DNA of 64,000 bases from Paracoccaceae bacterium (lineage in GTDB: Bacteria > Pseudomonadota > Alphaproteobacteria > Rhodobacterales > Rhodobacteraceae), in assembly GCA_021648225.1 (NCBI GenBank), contig JAKITE010000003.1:1-64000 (forward strand), read 5' to 3'. The translations under genes and the position numbers were made by a program. The notes under the pieces are model-generated. The model saw only the letters and a list, made by a program, of their open reading frames with translations. It was not told the DNA's origin and did not search any database. The stretch's first letter is position 1, and every line of letters begins with the position of its first letter. This document shows, one piece after another, positions 35,958 to 45,887 of the stretch.

Positions 35958-38216
35958 ATGCCCAATAATACCAAAGTGACCGATGCCGAAGCGCTAAAAT
36001 ACCATCTGGAACCAACCCCCGGCAAGATAGAGATCATTGCCTCAACCGCTATGACCACCCAGCGGGATCTGTCATTGGCCTATTCCCCCGGCGTTGCGGT
36101 GCCGGTGCAGGCCATCGCCGATAATCCGGCGCTTGCGTATGATTATACCACCAAGGGCAATCTGGTGGCGGTGATTACCAATGGTTCGGCGATTCTGGGC
36201 ATGGGCAATCTGGGCGCATTGGCCAGCAAACCGGTGATGGAGGGCAAAGCCGTGCTGTTCAAACGCTTTGCCGATGTGAATTCGATTGATATCGAACTTG
36301 ACACCCAAGACCCCGAAGAATTCATTAATGCGGTCAAACTGATGGGGCCGACCTTTGGCGGTATTAACCTCGAAGACATCAAAGCGCCGGAATGTTTTAT
36401 CATTGAACAGCGCTTGAAAGAAGAAATGGACATTCCGGTTTTTCATGATGATCAACACGGCACAGCGGTGATTTGCGCGGCAGGGCTGATTAACGCCTTG
36501 CATATTTCCGGCAAGAAAATCGAGGATTGCCGCATTGTGGTAAACGGTGCGGGCGCCGCGGGCATTGCCTGTATCGAATTGCTGAAATCCATGGGTGCCA
36601 AACATGATAATTGCATTGTTTGTGATACCAAAGGCGTTATTTTTCAGGGCCGGACCGTGGGTATGAATCAATGGAAATCTGCCCATGCCGCCAGCACTGA
36701 ATTTCGCACCCTGAAAGATGCGATGGATGGTGCGGATGTATTTCTGGGCGTATCGGTCAAAGGTGCGGTAACCCAGGATATGGTGATTTCCATGGCCCCG
36801 CATCCGGTGATTTTTGCCATGGCCAACCCTGACCCTGAAATCACCCCCGAGGAAGCCCACGCCGTGCGCGAAGACGCGATTATTGCCACGGGCCGCTCGG
36901 ATTATCCCAATCAGGTTAATAATGTGCTGGGCTTTCCCTATCTGTTTCGCGGCGCGCTGGATATCCACGCTCGCGCTATTAACGACGAAATGAAAATCGC
37001 CTGCGCGCAGGCTTTGGCAAAGCTGGCCCGCGAGGACGTGCCCGACGAGGTCGCCATGGCTTATGGCAAAAAGCTGTCTTTCGGGCGTGATTATATCATC
37101 CCCGCGCCGTTTGATCCGCGTCTTATCCATGTGATCCCGCCCGCTGTCGCCAAGGCGGGTATGGATACCGGCGTGGCGCGTCGCCCGATTATTGACATGG
37201 AAGCCTATGAAAATTCGCTGCGCGAACGGTTGGATCCGACCGCATCAATCCTGCGGTCGCTTTATGCGCGGGCGCGGCAGGAACAGGCGCGGATTGTGTT
37301 TGCCGAGGGCGATGACGAACGGGTGGTGCGGGCTGCCGTTAATTATGTGCGCTCTGGCCTTGGCAAGGCGATTGTGGTTGGCAAGGTCGATCAGGTGCAA
37401 GGATTTCTGGATGTGGCCGGCATGCCCGAAGCCATTTCCGAGATCGAGGTGATCAATGCATCAATGGTGAAAAACCTCGATAAGATGAGCGATTATCTTT
37501 ATTCCCGCCTGCAACGGCGCGGGTTTGACCAGCGCGATTGCCATCGTATTGCCAGCCGGGACCGCCATGTTTTTGCTTCGCTTTTGCTGGCAGATGGGTA
37601 TGCGGATGGCATGATAACCGGCGTTACCCGCAAATCGGCGCAAGTGCTTTCGCTGATTAATTATGTGTTTGACGCCGAACCGGGCGACGGTGCGGTTGGC
37701 ATTACGGCAGTGCTGAATCGTGGTAAAATGGTGCTTATCGCCGATACACTGGTGCATGAATGGCCAGAATCAGAGGATTTAGCCAATATTGCCGAAGGTG
37801 CGGCAAAAGTAGCCCGTGATCTGGGCTTGGAACCTAGGGTGGCTTTTGTAAGTTTTTCCAACTTTGGCTATCCGGTTTCGGAGCGGGCGGAAAAAATGAA
37901 ACTGGCCTCTGAAGTGCTGGACGCGCGCGGGGTTGATTTTGAATATGACGGTGAAATGACTGTTGATGTCGCATTGAACCCAGAGGTAATGAAAACCTAT
38001 CCGTTTTGTCGCCTTTCCGGCCCTGCAAATATTCTGGTGGTTCCGGCGCGGCATTCGGCATCAATTTCGGTGAAATTGTTGCAGGAAATGGGCGGCGCAA
38101 CCGTGATTGGCCCGATTTTGACCGGCATTGATAAACAGGTAAAACTGGGTTCAACCACCAGCACCGTAACCGATATTTTGCATATGGCGGTGATGGCTGC
38201 ATGTAAGGTTGGTTAG
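35958..38216 (+). CDS. maeB: NADP-dependent malic enzyme (malic-PTA fusion)
   Basis: A 752-residue cytoplasmic enzyme decarboxylating malate to pyruvate, of the MaeB type with a C-terminal phosphotransacetylase-like domain. The malic domain contains AYSPGVAVPVQAIADNP and the catalytic-loop VFHDDQHGTAVICAAG; the nucleotide-binding domain has VNGAGAAGIACIELL. From about residue 430 the phosphotransacetylase-like part begins (ARIVFAEGDDERVVRAAV..) and ends with MGGATVIGPILTG. In MaeB enzymes this second domain is regulatory (acetyl-CoA sensing) and not catalytic. It is followed by the pfkB kinase gene with a GTG start two bases after the stop. Confidence 0.95.
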   Translation: MPNNTKVTDAEALKYHLEPTPGKIEIIASTAMTTQRDLSLAYSPGVAVPVQAIADNPALAYDYTTKGNLVAVITNGSAILGMGNLGALASKPVMEGKAVLFKRFADVNSIDIELDTQDPEEFINAVKLMGPTFGGINLEDIKAPECFIIEQRLKEEMDIPVFHDDQHGTAVICAAGLINALHISGKKIEDCRIVVNGAGAAGIACIELLKSMGAKHDNCIVCDTKGVIFQGRTVGMNQWKSAHAASTEFRTLKDAMDGADVFLGVSVKGAVTQDMVISMAPHPVIFAMANPDPEITPEEAHAVREDAIIATGRSDYPNQVNNVLGFPYLFRGALDIHARAINDEMKIACAQALAKLAREDVPDEVAMAYGKKLSFGRDYIIPAPFDPRLIHVIPPAVAKAGMDTGVARRPIIDMEAYENSLRERLDPTASILRSLYARARQEQARIVFAEGDDERVVRAAVNYVRSGLGKAIVVGKVDQVQGFLDVAGMPEAISEIEVINASMVKNLDKMSDYLYSRLQRRGFDQRDCHRIASRDRHVFASLLLADGYADGMITGVTRKSAQVLSLINYVFDAEPGDGAVGITAVLNRGKMVLIADTLVHEWPESEDLANIAEGAAKVARDLGLEPRVAFVSFSNFGYPVSERAEKMKLASEVLDARGVDFEYDGEMTVDVALNPEVMKTYPFCRLSGPANILVVPARHSASISVKLLQEMGGATVIGPILTGIDKQVKLGSTTSTVTDILHMAVMAACKVG

Positions 38217-38218
38217 GG

Positions 38219-39067
38219 GTGATTTTTAACCTTGGATCGATCAATATCGACATGGTTTACCAAGTGCCGCATTTTCCGGCCCCCGGTGAAACCCTGCATA
38301 GCAAGGATTTTACCAAAGGGCTGGGCGGCAAAGGCGCGAATATGTCTATCGCCATCGCCAAAGCTGGCGGTGCGGTAAAACATATTGGCGCGGTGGGCAA
38401 AGATGGCGTTTGGCTGCGGGAATTATTGGGTGAGGCAGGGGTGGATACCGGATTTGTCGAGGTGCTGGATATGCCAACCGGCCATGCGGTGATTAATGTT
38501 GATGATGCGGGTGAAAATACGATTGTTTTATATTCCGGTGCCAATATGGCGTTGCAGAAATCGCGGATCAAGGCAGCGCTTGCCGGTGCTAGTGCTGGCG
38601 ATTGGTTGCTGTTGCAAAACGAAACCTCGCTTGGGGTTTTTGCAGCAAAAATTGCCCGTGAAAAGCATATGAAAATTGCGTATGCAGCCGCACCATTTGA
38701 GGCATCTGCGATTGCGGAACTGATTGACAAGGTTGATTTAATCGCGGTGAACGAGGTCGAGGCCGCAGCGCTTTCAACCATGGCGGACGGGGTTGAAAAA
38801 CTGCTGATCACCAAAGGCGCAAAAGGCATCCGGTATCGCGATTCCGGCGCTGAATATACGCAAGATGTGTTCAAGGTAAAACCGGTTGATACTACCGGCG
38901 CGGGCGATACTTATCTGGGGTATTTTCTGGCCGGAATTGATATGGGAATGGCCCCGCAAACGGCTTTGCGCCGCGCCGCTGCGGCATCCAGCCTTCAAAT
39001 AACACGTTTGGGCGCGGCAGCCGCCATTCCTGAATTAGCAGAAGTGAAAGCATTTTTAAGTGACTGA
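38219..39067 (+). CDS. PfkB/ribokinase-family sugar kinase
   Basis: A 282-residue PfkB-fold kinase, most like ribokinase. The substrate-side GSINIDMVYQVPHFPAPGET (residues 6-25) with GGKGANMSIAIAKAGG, and the ATP-side anion hole DTTGAGDTYLGYF are intact; NEVEAAAL is also present. The gene starts with GTG two bases after maeB, preceded by TAGGGG. It overlaps the nucleoside hydrolase gene by 8 bases, which together suggest ribonucleoside salvage: the hydrolase frees ribose and this kinase makes ribose 5-phosphate. The exact sugar is inferred from context. Confidence 0.88.
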   Translation: MIFNLGSINIDMVYQVPHFPAPGETLHSKDFTKGLGGKGANMSIAIAKAGGAVKHIGAVGKDGVWLRELLGEAGVDTGFVEVLDMPTGHAVINVDDAGENTIVLYSGANMALQKSRIKAALAGASAGDWLLLQNETSLGVFAAKIAREKHMKIAYAAAPFEASAIAELIDKVDLIAVNEVEAAALSTMADGVEKLLITKGAKGIRYRDSGAEYTQDVFKVKPVDTTGAGDTYLGYFLAGIDMGMAPQTALRRAAAASSLQITRLGAAAAIPELAEVKAFLSD

Positions 39068-39989
39068 TATTCAAAAGATTATTCTTGATACCGACCCCGG
39101 TATTGATGATGCAATGGCGTTTTTTCAGGCCATAGGCGATCCGAAAATTGATCTGGTAGGCATCACCACGATTTTTGGCAATGTCACGGTGGATATCGCC
39201 ACGCGAAATGCCTTTCGCCTTTGCAATATGGTGGGTCAGAATATTCCCGTGGCGCGGGGTGCCGCGCAACCGCTTGAATGGAAAGGTTTTTCGCCCTCCA
39301 GCCAAGTGCATGGCGATGAAGGTTTTGGCGATATTCCCCCCGTTCCGGTAACAGGCACGCCGCAAGATATGCCCGCTGACGCCTATCTGGTTGATATTTG
39401 CGCCAAAAACCCCGGTGAAATCACCATTTGCGCGGTTGGTCCATTAACCAATTTGGCACTGGCGTTGCAGCGAGACCCTAATATCGTCAAAACCGTCAAA
39501 CGGGTGGTGGTGATGGGTGGGGCATATCAAACCAATGGCAATATTTCCGCACATGCCGAGGCCAATACCTATAACGACCCCCACGCCGCTGCTGCGGTTT
39601 TTTCAGCGGATTGGCAGGTGATTATGGTCGGGCTGGATGTCACCGATACGATTTTATGCACCGAAAAAGATTTTGCCGAAATTGCGCGTATTGCCCCGCG
39701 AACCGGCGGTTTTATTCAGGATATGAGCCATTTTTATCTGGAATTTTATCGCAGCGTTGAAAAGCTGGATGGGTGTTCACTTCACGACCCTGCTGCCGTG
39801 ATTGCTTGTGCTTACCCAGAATGGTTTACCATGGAAAACGCCCATATCGATGTGGTTTTGCAAGGCGAGCAGTGGGGTAATACCATTGAATCAAAAAACG
39901 CCGGCACCACCCCGACAAGGGTATGCACCGGCGTTCAGATTGAAACAGTAAAACGGCATTTTATCGAGACATTCAAGGTGTATGTTTAG
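39060..39989 (+). CDS. Inosine-uridine preferring nucleoside hydrolase
   Basis: A 309-residue N-ribohydrolase that splits nucleosides into base and ribose. The calcium-binding motif IILDTDPGIDDAMAF is at residues 7-21, with VVMGGAYQTNGNISAHAEAN in mid-protein and the C-terminal LHDPAAV histidine-aspartate pair. The start is GTG, overlapping the kinase stop. No signal peptide is seen, so it acts in the cytoplasm. Whether it prefers purine or pyrimidine nucleosides is not clear. Confidence 0.9.
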   Translation: MTDIQKIILDTDPGIDDAMAFFQAIGDPKIDLVGITTIFGNVTVDIATRNAFRLCNMVGQNIPVARGAAQPLEWKGFSPSSQVHGDEGFGDIPPVPVTGTPQDMPADAYLVDICAKNPGEITICAVGPLTNLALALQRDPNIVKTVKRVVVMGGAYQTNGNISAHAEANTYNDPHAAAAVFSADWQVIMVGLDVTDTILCTEKDFAEIARIAPRTGGFIQDMSHFYLEFYRSVEKLDGCSLHDPAAVIACAYPEWFTMENAHIDVVLQGEQWGNTIESKNAGTTPTRVCTGVQIETVKRHFIETFKVYV

Positions 39990-40329
39990 ATAATTTATAG
40001 CGAATCTGTCAACAATACTGACATTATGGGCTAACACAGGTTGTGGTGGTTTTCGGTGGGACTAGGGTATCATATTGTGCCAAATCGGGTGAATTCGGTC
40101 GATTCAATGCTCTAAATCTTGCTTTGTTCTTGACTTACGAACAAAAAAAATGGAATCCTATCAAGGACTTCCATAAAGGCGGCGTCATCAGAACCACTAA
40201 TTCTGATAACGCCTATCTTATGGACCTGCTAATTGAGATAGGCTGCAGGACAACCAAAGAGTAGTGGTGAGGATTCTCGTCATTATTGGCCAAGGTGTCA
40301 AGTCTATCTCGTTAAAAAAGGAGGCCAAA
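39990..40329. other. Non-coding gap with two overlapping hairpins
   Basis: I see no convincing gene. A 73-codon GTG-initiated frame at 40043-40264 has no recognisable domain and no ribosome binding site. Two stem-loops stand out: GGCGTCATCAGAA (40181-40193) with TTCTGATAACGCC (40201-40213), 12 of 13 pairs around a 7-base loop; and GCCTATCTTA (40211-40220) with TGAGATAGGC (40234-40243), 10 pairs including one wobble. They share three bases, so they cannot both form fully. They lie about 90-150 bases before the small gene at 40330. Confidence 0.5.
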
Positions 40330-40479
40330 ATGGCCAAACGAGCACCTTGGCATTCGGCTAAAGCCGATGTCTATCACGACGATACTAACTGCAACACTGG
40401 CAATAACATTGAAAAAGAAAATGTTCGCCAAGGCACTGGCGGTAAACGCAAGTGCAGTGACTGCAAGAAGTTGGGTTAA
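40330..40479 (+). CDS. Conserved small protein with CxxC motif (49 residues)
   Basis: A 49-residue hydrophilic protein beginning MAKRAPWHSAKADVYHDDTN and ending GGKRKCSDCKKLG. The sequence contains W-H, Y-H and a terminal C-S-D-C plus a cysteine near residue 21, which could bind a metal ion. I recognise the pattern from small unnamed proteins in several bacterial phyla; no function is known to me. The ATG at 40330 has an excellent AAGGAGG site; an upstream GTG at 40264 would add an unconserved leader. It is followed by a hairpin shared with dnaJ. Confidence 0.75.
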   Translation: MAKRAPWHSAKADVYHDDTNCNTGNNIEKENVRQGTGGKRKCSDCKKLG

Positions 40480-40486
40480 AAAATGT

Positions 40487-40510
40487 GATTGGCGGTGAAA
40501 GCCGCCAATC
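40487..40510. terminator. Bidirectional terminator between the small gene and dnaJ
   Basis: GATTGGCGG (40487-40495), a 6-base loop and CCGCCAATC (40502-40510) form a perfect 9-pair stem. On the minus strand it is followed by a T-run (ACATTTTTT), so it should terminate dnaJ transcription; on the plus side the T content is weaker (ATTATT). Confidence 0.75.
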
Positions 40511-40514
40511 ATTA

Positions 40515-41651
40515 TTAACCCTTCATACCTTCCCAAAAATTCTTGACCTTGCCAAAAAAATCCTGACTGGCAGGGTTGTTGTTTTTGGATTCAGCCTCGA
40601 ATTCGCGCAATAGTTCTTTTTGGCGCGGGGTCAGGTTGGTCGGGGTTTCGACCTCCAGCTCAATATAAAGATCACCCGATCCGGCACCGCGAAGCGCTGG
40701 CATGCCTTTGCCGCGCAGGCGTAATTGCTTGCCCGATTGCACGCCTAATGGAACCTTGACGCGGGATCGCCCGCCATCAATGGTCGGGGCCTCGATTTCA
40801 CCGCCAAGCGCGGCGGTTGTCATTGAAATCGGGATGCTGCAAAACAGATTTACGCCCTCGCGCTGGAAAATCGGGTGGTCTTCGACCTCGATAAATATAT
40901 ACAAATCACCGGTAGGCCCGCCGCGCAGGCCTGCTTCGCCTTCGCCAGCCAGCCGGATGCGAGTGCCGGTTTCAACACCGCCCGGAATATTTACATTTAG
41001 CGAGCGGTCTTTTTGAACCCGTCCGGCGCCTGCACAAGAACCACAAGGGTTTTTGATGATCTGGCCACGGCCATGGCAGGTGGGGCAGGTGCGTTCAACG
41101 GTGAAAAACCCTTGTTGCGCCCGCACCTTGCCCATACCGGCACAGGTCGAACAATTTTCAGGTTTTGCGCCGCCCTCCGCGCCGGTTCCGTCACATTTTT
41201 CACAGGCAACAGAGCTGGGCACAGAGATATTTGCCTGTTTGCCGCTAAAGGCTTCTTCTAATGAAACCCGCAAGTTATAGCGCAAATCCTGCCCGCGCGT
41301 GGCCCGTTGGCCAGAACTGCGCCGCCCGCCCGTAAAATTACCGAACAGGTCGTCAAACACGTCGGAAAATCCGCCTCCGCTAAAACCCTGACCTTGCCCT
41401 TGGCCCGCAGATGCGCCGGTGCCGCCTTCAAAAGCCGCATGACCAAACCGGTCATAGGCCGCTTTTTTCTCGGCGTTTTTCAGAATGTCATAGGCCTCGT
41501 TGACCTCTTTGAACTGTTCTTCGGCTTTCGGGTTATCCTGGTTTTGGTCTGGATGCAGTTCCTTGACCTTTTTGCGATAGGCCTTTTTCAGGTCTGTATC
41601 GGATGAACCTTTGGTTGCCCCGAGAATGTCGTAATAATCGCGTTTTGCCAT
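40515..41651 (-). CDS. dnaJ: Chaperone DnaJ
   Basis: The 378-residue Hsp40 co-chaperone stimulating DnaK ATPase. The J domain has [14 protein letters not shown] with the HPD motif at residues 33-35; a G/F-rich region is at about 75-110; four zinc-binding CxxCxGxG repeats follow ([32 protein letters not shown]), then the C-terminal substrate-binding domains. It lies 63 bases after dnaK with a hairpin in the gap. Confidence 0.97.
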   Translation of the reverse strand: MAKRDYYDILGATKGSSDTDLKKAYRKKVKELHPDQNQDNPKAEEQFKEVNEAYDILKNAEKKAAYDRFGHAAFEGGTGASAGQGQGQGFSGGGFSDVFDDLFGNFTGGRRSSGQRATRGQDLRYNLRVSLEEAFSGKQANISVPSSVACEKCDGTGAEGGAKPENCSTCAGMGKVRAQQGFFTVERTCPTCHGRGQIIKNPCGSCAGAGRVQKDRSLNVNIPGGVETGTRIRLAGEGEAGLRGGPTGDLYIFIEVEDHPIFQREGVNLFCSIPISMTTAALGGEIEAPTIDGGRSRVKVPLGVQSGKQLRLRGKGMPALRGAGSGDLYIELEVETPTNLTPRQKELLREFEAESKNNNPASQDFFGKVKNFWEGMKG

Positions 41652-41675
41652 TATTGCCCCCTTTCAAAAGCAAAC

Positions 41676-41700
41676 CGGCCCAGCCGATCAAGCTGGGCCG
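41676..41700 (-). promoter_or_regulatory. Hairpin in the dnaK-dnaJ gap
   Basis: On the minus strand CGGCCCAGC and GCTGGGCCG form a 9-pair G+C-rich stem with a 7-base loop, between the dnaK stop and the dnaJ ribosome binding site. No T-run follows at once, so it is likely an RNA-processing, stabilising or attenuating element that lets dnaK be made in excess over dnaJ. Confidence 0.6.
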
Positions 41701-41714
41701 ATATTTGCGCCTGA

Positions 41715-43625
<1,911 letters not shown>

Positions 43626-43702
43626 GATATGTCCTTTCAATTTGGCGATATTGGCTAACGGCCTGTTAAAGCACCGCATGGCCATCCCGTGTGGTTGATG
43701 GG

Positions 43703-43731
43703 TATATAGGAGCGGTTTTTGAGGGCTGCAA
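43703..43731 (-). promoter_or_regulatory. Heat-shock-like promoter of dnaK
   Basis: On the minus strand TTGCAG (43726-43731), a 17-base spacer and TATATA (43703-43708, in the context CTCCTATATACC) precede dnaK by about 80 bases. The preceding base and the C-rich run before TATATA resemble the alphaproteobacterial RpoH (sigma-32) promoter form, but a housekeeping promoter is also possible. Confidence 0.55.
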
Positions 43732-43803
43732 CCACTGGATCAACCGCTTTTGCAGTTTTTTTGCGATTCAACGGTTTTGACGCAGGTTTTGCGGGTTTTA
43801 CCC

Positions 43804-44175
43804 CTATGGAAGCGGTCTTTTGGTGCCTTTTTCATCAACAGCAACAAAAATAAATGTGGCTTCGGTTACTTTAAGCTGCCTGCCGGTGGGCTGGCGGGTT
43901 ACCCAGACCTCCACCGCAACCTGCATGGAGGTTTTGCCCTCACGCAGGATTTTTGCATGAATGGACACCAGATCGCCAACATGCACCGGTTTGTGAAAGG
44001 TCATGGCCTCGACCGCCACAGTTGCCACCCGCCCGCGCGCCCGGGTTCGGGCCGGAACCGAGGCGCCAAGGTCCATCTGTGCCATCAACCAGCCGCCAAA
44101 TATATCGCCGTTAACATTGGTATCGGCGGGCATGGCAATGGTTTGCAAGGCAAGATTATCAACAGGGGGTTTCAT
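43804..44175 (-). CDS. Acyl-CoA thioesterase, YciA-like hotdog fold
   Basis: A 123-residue single hotdog-domain thioesterase hydrolysing acyl-CoA. It shows ALQTIAMPADTNVNGDIFGGWLMAQMDLG (catalytic-type Asn/Asp and helix), AVEAMTFHKPVHVGDLVSIHAKI, and VAVEVWVTRQ near the end, in the order of YciA enzymes. The ATG at 44173-44175 has an AGGA site; an earlier in-frame ATG would add 16 unconserved residues. It follows the ABC permease with an 8-base gap. In E. coli YciA acts on a broad chain-length range. Confidence 0.9.
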   Translation of the reverse strand: MKPPVDNLALQTIAMPADTNVNGDIFGGWLMAQMDLGASVPARTRARGRVATVAVEAMTFHKPVHVGDLVSIHAKILREGKTSMQVAVEVWVTRQPTGRQLKVTEATFIFVAVDEKGTKRPLP

Positions 44176-44183
44176 GAAAATTC

Positions 44184-44996
44184 CTAACCATGTTTGGATT
44201 TGGTGACAAATTGCCGGAGCCACAAATCCCCCATCAAGCCGATCACCAGACAGACCATGGTAAAATAGATCGGATAGGCCATACTGGTGATTTCCCGGGT
44301 ATAATTGATAAACACAGCCAGCCGCATTTGATCAATGGTATGGAAAAGCGGATTCCAGCTAAACCAGGCCACCATCGAGGCAGGAAGATAGGCAGCGGGC
44401 ATGAATTTGCCGCTCGAAATCATCTGGGCTCTTAGGTAAAATTTTGAAAAAATACCAAATGGACCGGGGGCAACTGTGCCTGCTATTCTAAATACCATGC
44501 CAAGGCTAACGCCGCTTGCCCATGCGAAAAAAAGCGGTGCTACGATCCCTTTGGGGTTATAGATCGTGATTCCGTCTCTGAAGATAAAAACAAAAAACAG
44601 AATTATCATAATGGCAATGGTTTGAAGAAATAACGTGGCCAATGCACCTGAAATAATCGCTAAAATCACCGACATTGGTGAATGCATCATCATAGGTGAA
44701 ACCGAGCTTCCTGCTTTTCTAACTGCGTTAAGGGCGCCCATATGGATAACAAGCAGGAAAATACCGGATAAAAGATATAGGAAAAAGTCGCCTCGAATGG
44801 CAACCGAACGCCCCAAGATTGTATACATCAGATAAAATATGACAAAAAACAGCAATATCTGCCCGACTTCGGACAGGATTCCAAGCGCCGCACTGCCGCT
44901 GCGGACCCGCACATCCCGCACAATTGAATGATAGACCAGCATTGAAAACCTGGCAAAGCCCAGAAGCAATGATGGTTGTTTGGGGGGTGGGGCCAT
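44184..44996 (-). CDS. ABC-2 type polysaccharide export permease
   Basis: A 270-residue inner-membrane permease of the ABC-2/KpsM type, with an N-terminal amphipathic stretch and six hydrophobic segments (for example ILLFFVIFYLMYTILGRSVA and SVILAIISGALATLFLQTIA). The C-terminal FSWNPLFHTIDQMRLAVF is the family's periplasmic loop signature. It would need an ATPase (KpsT-like) and periplasmic partners, none of which is in this window. Its position head-to-head with cysQ and the glycosyltransferases suggests export of the glycan built there. Confidence 0.85.
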   Translation of the reverse strand: MAPPPKQPSLLLGFARFSMLVYHSIVRDVRVRSGSAALGILSEVGQILLFFVIFYLMYTILGRSVAIRGDFFLYLLSGIFLLVIHMGALNAVRKAGSSVSPMMMHSPMSVILAIISGALATLFLQTIAIMIILFFVFIFRDGITIYNPKGIVAPLFFAWASGVSLGMVFRIAGTVAPGPFGIFSKFYLRAQMISSGKFMPAAYLPASMVAWFSWNPLFHTIDQMRLAVFINYTREITSMAYPIYFTMVCLVIGLMGDLWLRQFVTKSKHG

Positions 44997-45048
44997 ATCG
45001 CGGAATTCTTTTTCGGTTAAGCTTGGCGTGGTTTGTTATCAACTTGCC

Positions 45049-45076
45049 TATAATAAGCCACTAAGTCCATAGTGGC
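45049..45076 (+). promoter_or_regulatory. -10 box and operator-like palindrome before cysQ
   Basis: A consensus TATAAT (45049-45054) is followed two bases later by GCCACTA (45057-45063), AGTCCA and TAGTGGC (45070-45076), a perfect 7-base inverted repeat covering the expected transcript start. A -35 box is unclear (TTGGCG at 45023-45028 gives a 20-base spacer). The repeat could be a repressor operator or a 5' hairpin of the glycan-cluster transcript. Confidence 0.5.
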
Positions 45077-45104
45077 ACAATCAAATTACCGAAAGGCTTA
45101 GCCG

Positions 45105-45884
45105 TTGCAGAATGAAGAAATAGTAAAAACCATGCGTGATCTGTCGCTAAAGGCGGGGGCTTGTATCATGGAAATATATGGCAAAGACGATTTTGTGGTC
45201 AAAATCAAATCCGATAATTCGCCGGTAACCGAGGCTGACGAGGCCGCGGATAAGCTTATTTTTGCCGGTTTGTCCAAGGCGTTTCCCGATATTGCGATTG
45301 TAACCGAGGAACAATCCGACAGCCATTCAGTTGTTGCAGACCGGTTTTTTATCGTTGATCCGCTGGATGGCACCAAAGAATTTGTGCATCGGCGTGGCGA
45401 TTTTACCGTTAATATCGCATTGGTTGAAAATGGCGTGCCGGTATTGGGGGTGGTATTTGCCCCCGCCAAAGGCCGGCTGTTTTATACGGATAAAAACGGC
45501 CAAAGTGTTGAGGAAATGCAAGATGGCACCCTTCGACCAATTCGGGTGGCAACGCCTGACCCTGATGCATTAACCGTGGTGGCGTCAAAATCCCATCGGG
45601 ATGCGGCGACAGATGAATATATCGCCAAATATAACGTGGGTGATTTCCGCTCGGCCGGTTCGTCGCTTAAATTCTGTCTGGTGGCCACGGGCGAGGCCGA
45701 TCTTTACCCGCGTCTTGGCCGCACCATGGAATGGGATACTGCTGCGGGCCATGCGGTTTTGCTTGGCGCAGGCGGGCAGGTGGTGCGGTTTGATAATCAC
45801 CAACCGCTGACCTATGGCAAAAATATCTACGAAAACCCGTTTTTCATCGCCCATGCCAGCGGTATTGCGCTGATAAGCGGCTAA
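45105..45884 (+). CDS. cysQ: 3'(2'),5'-bisphosphate nucleotidase
   Basis: A 259-residue inositol-monophosphatase-fold enzyme that removes the 3' phosphate from PAP, the by-product of PAPS-dependent sulfate transfer or reduction. The metal-binding motifs EEQ (IVTEEQSDS), DPLDGTKEFVHR and the C-terminal WDTAAGHAVL are present. The start is TTG at 45105, preceded by AAAGG; ATG at 45132 is an alternative. It opens the plus-strand glycan cluster that ends with a sulfotransferase, which would produce exactly this substrate. Confidence 0.93.
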   Translation: MQNEEIVKTMRDLSLKAGACIMEIYGKDDFVVKIKSDNSPVTEADEAADKLIFAGLSKAFPDIAIVTEEQSDSHSVVADRFFIVDPLDGTKEFVHRRGDFTVNIALVENGVPVLGVVFAPAKGRLFYTDKNGQSVEEMQDGTLRPIRVATPDPDALTVVASKSHRDAATDEYIAKYNVGDFRSAGSSLKFCLVATGEADLYPRLGRTMEWDTAAGHAVLLGAGGQVVRFDNHQPLTYGKNIYENPFFIAHASGIALISG

Positions 45885-45887
45885 GAA

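Noticed and set aside
36072..37130. Long open frame (about 350 codons) antisense to maeB
   Set aside because: It lies wholly opposite a confidently identified gene, is His/Arg-rich as expected for the complement of this codon usage, and has no recognisable domain or ribosome binding site.
40043..40264. 73-codon GTG-initiated frame in the gap after the nucleoside hydrolase
   Set aside because: No ribosome binding site, no recognised family, and it runs through the two hairpins; more likely non-coding.
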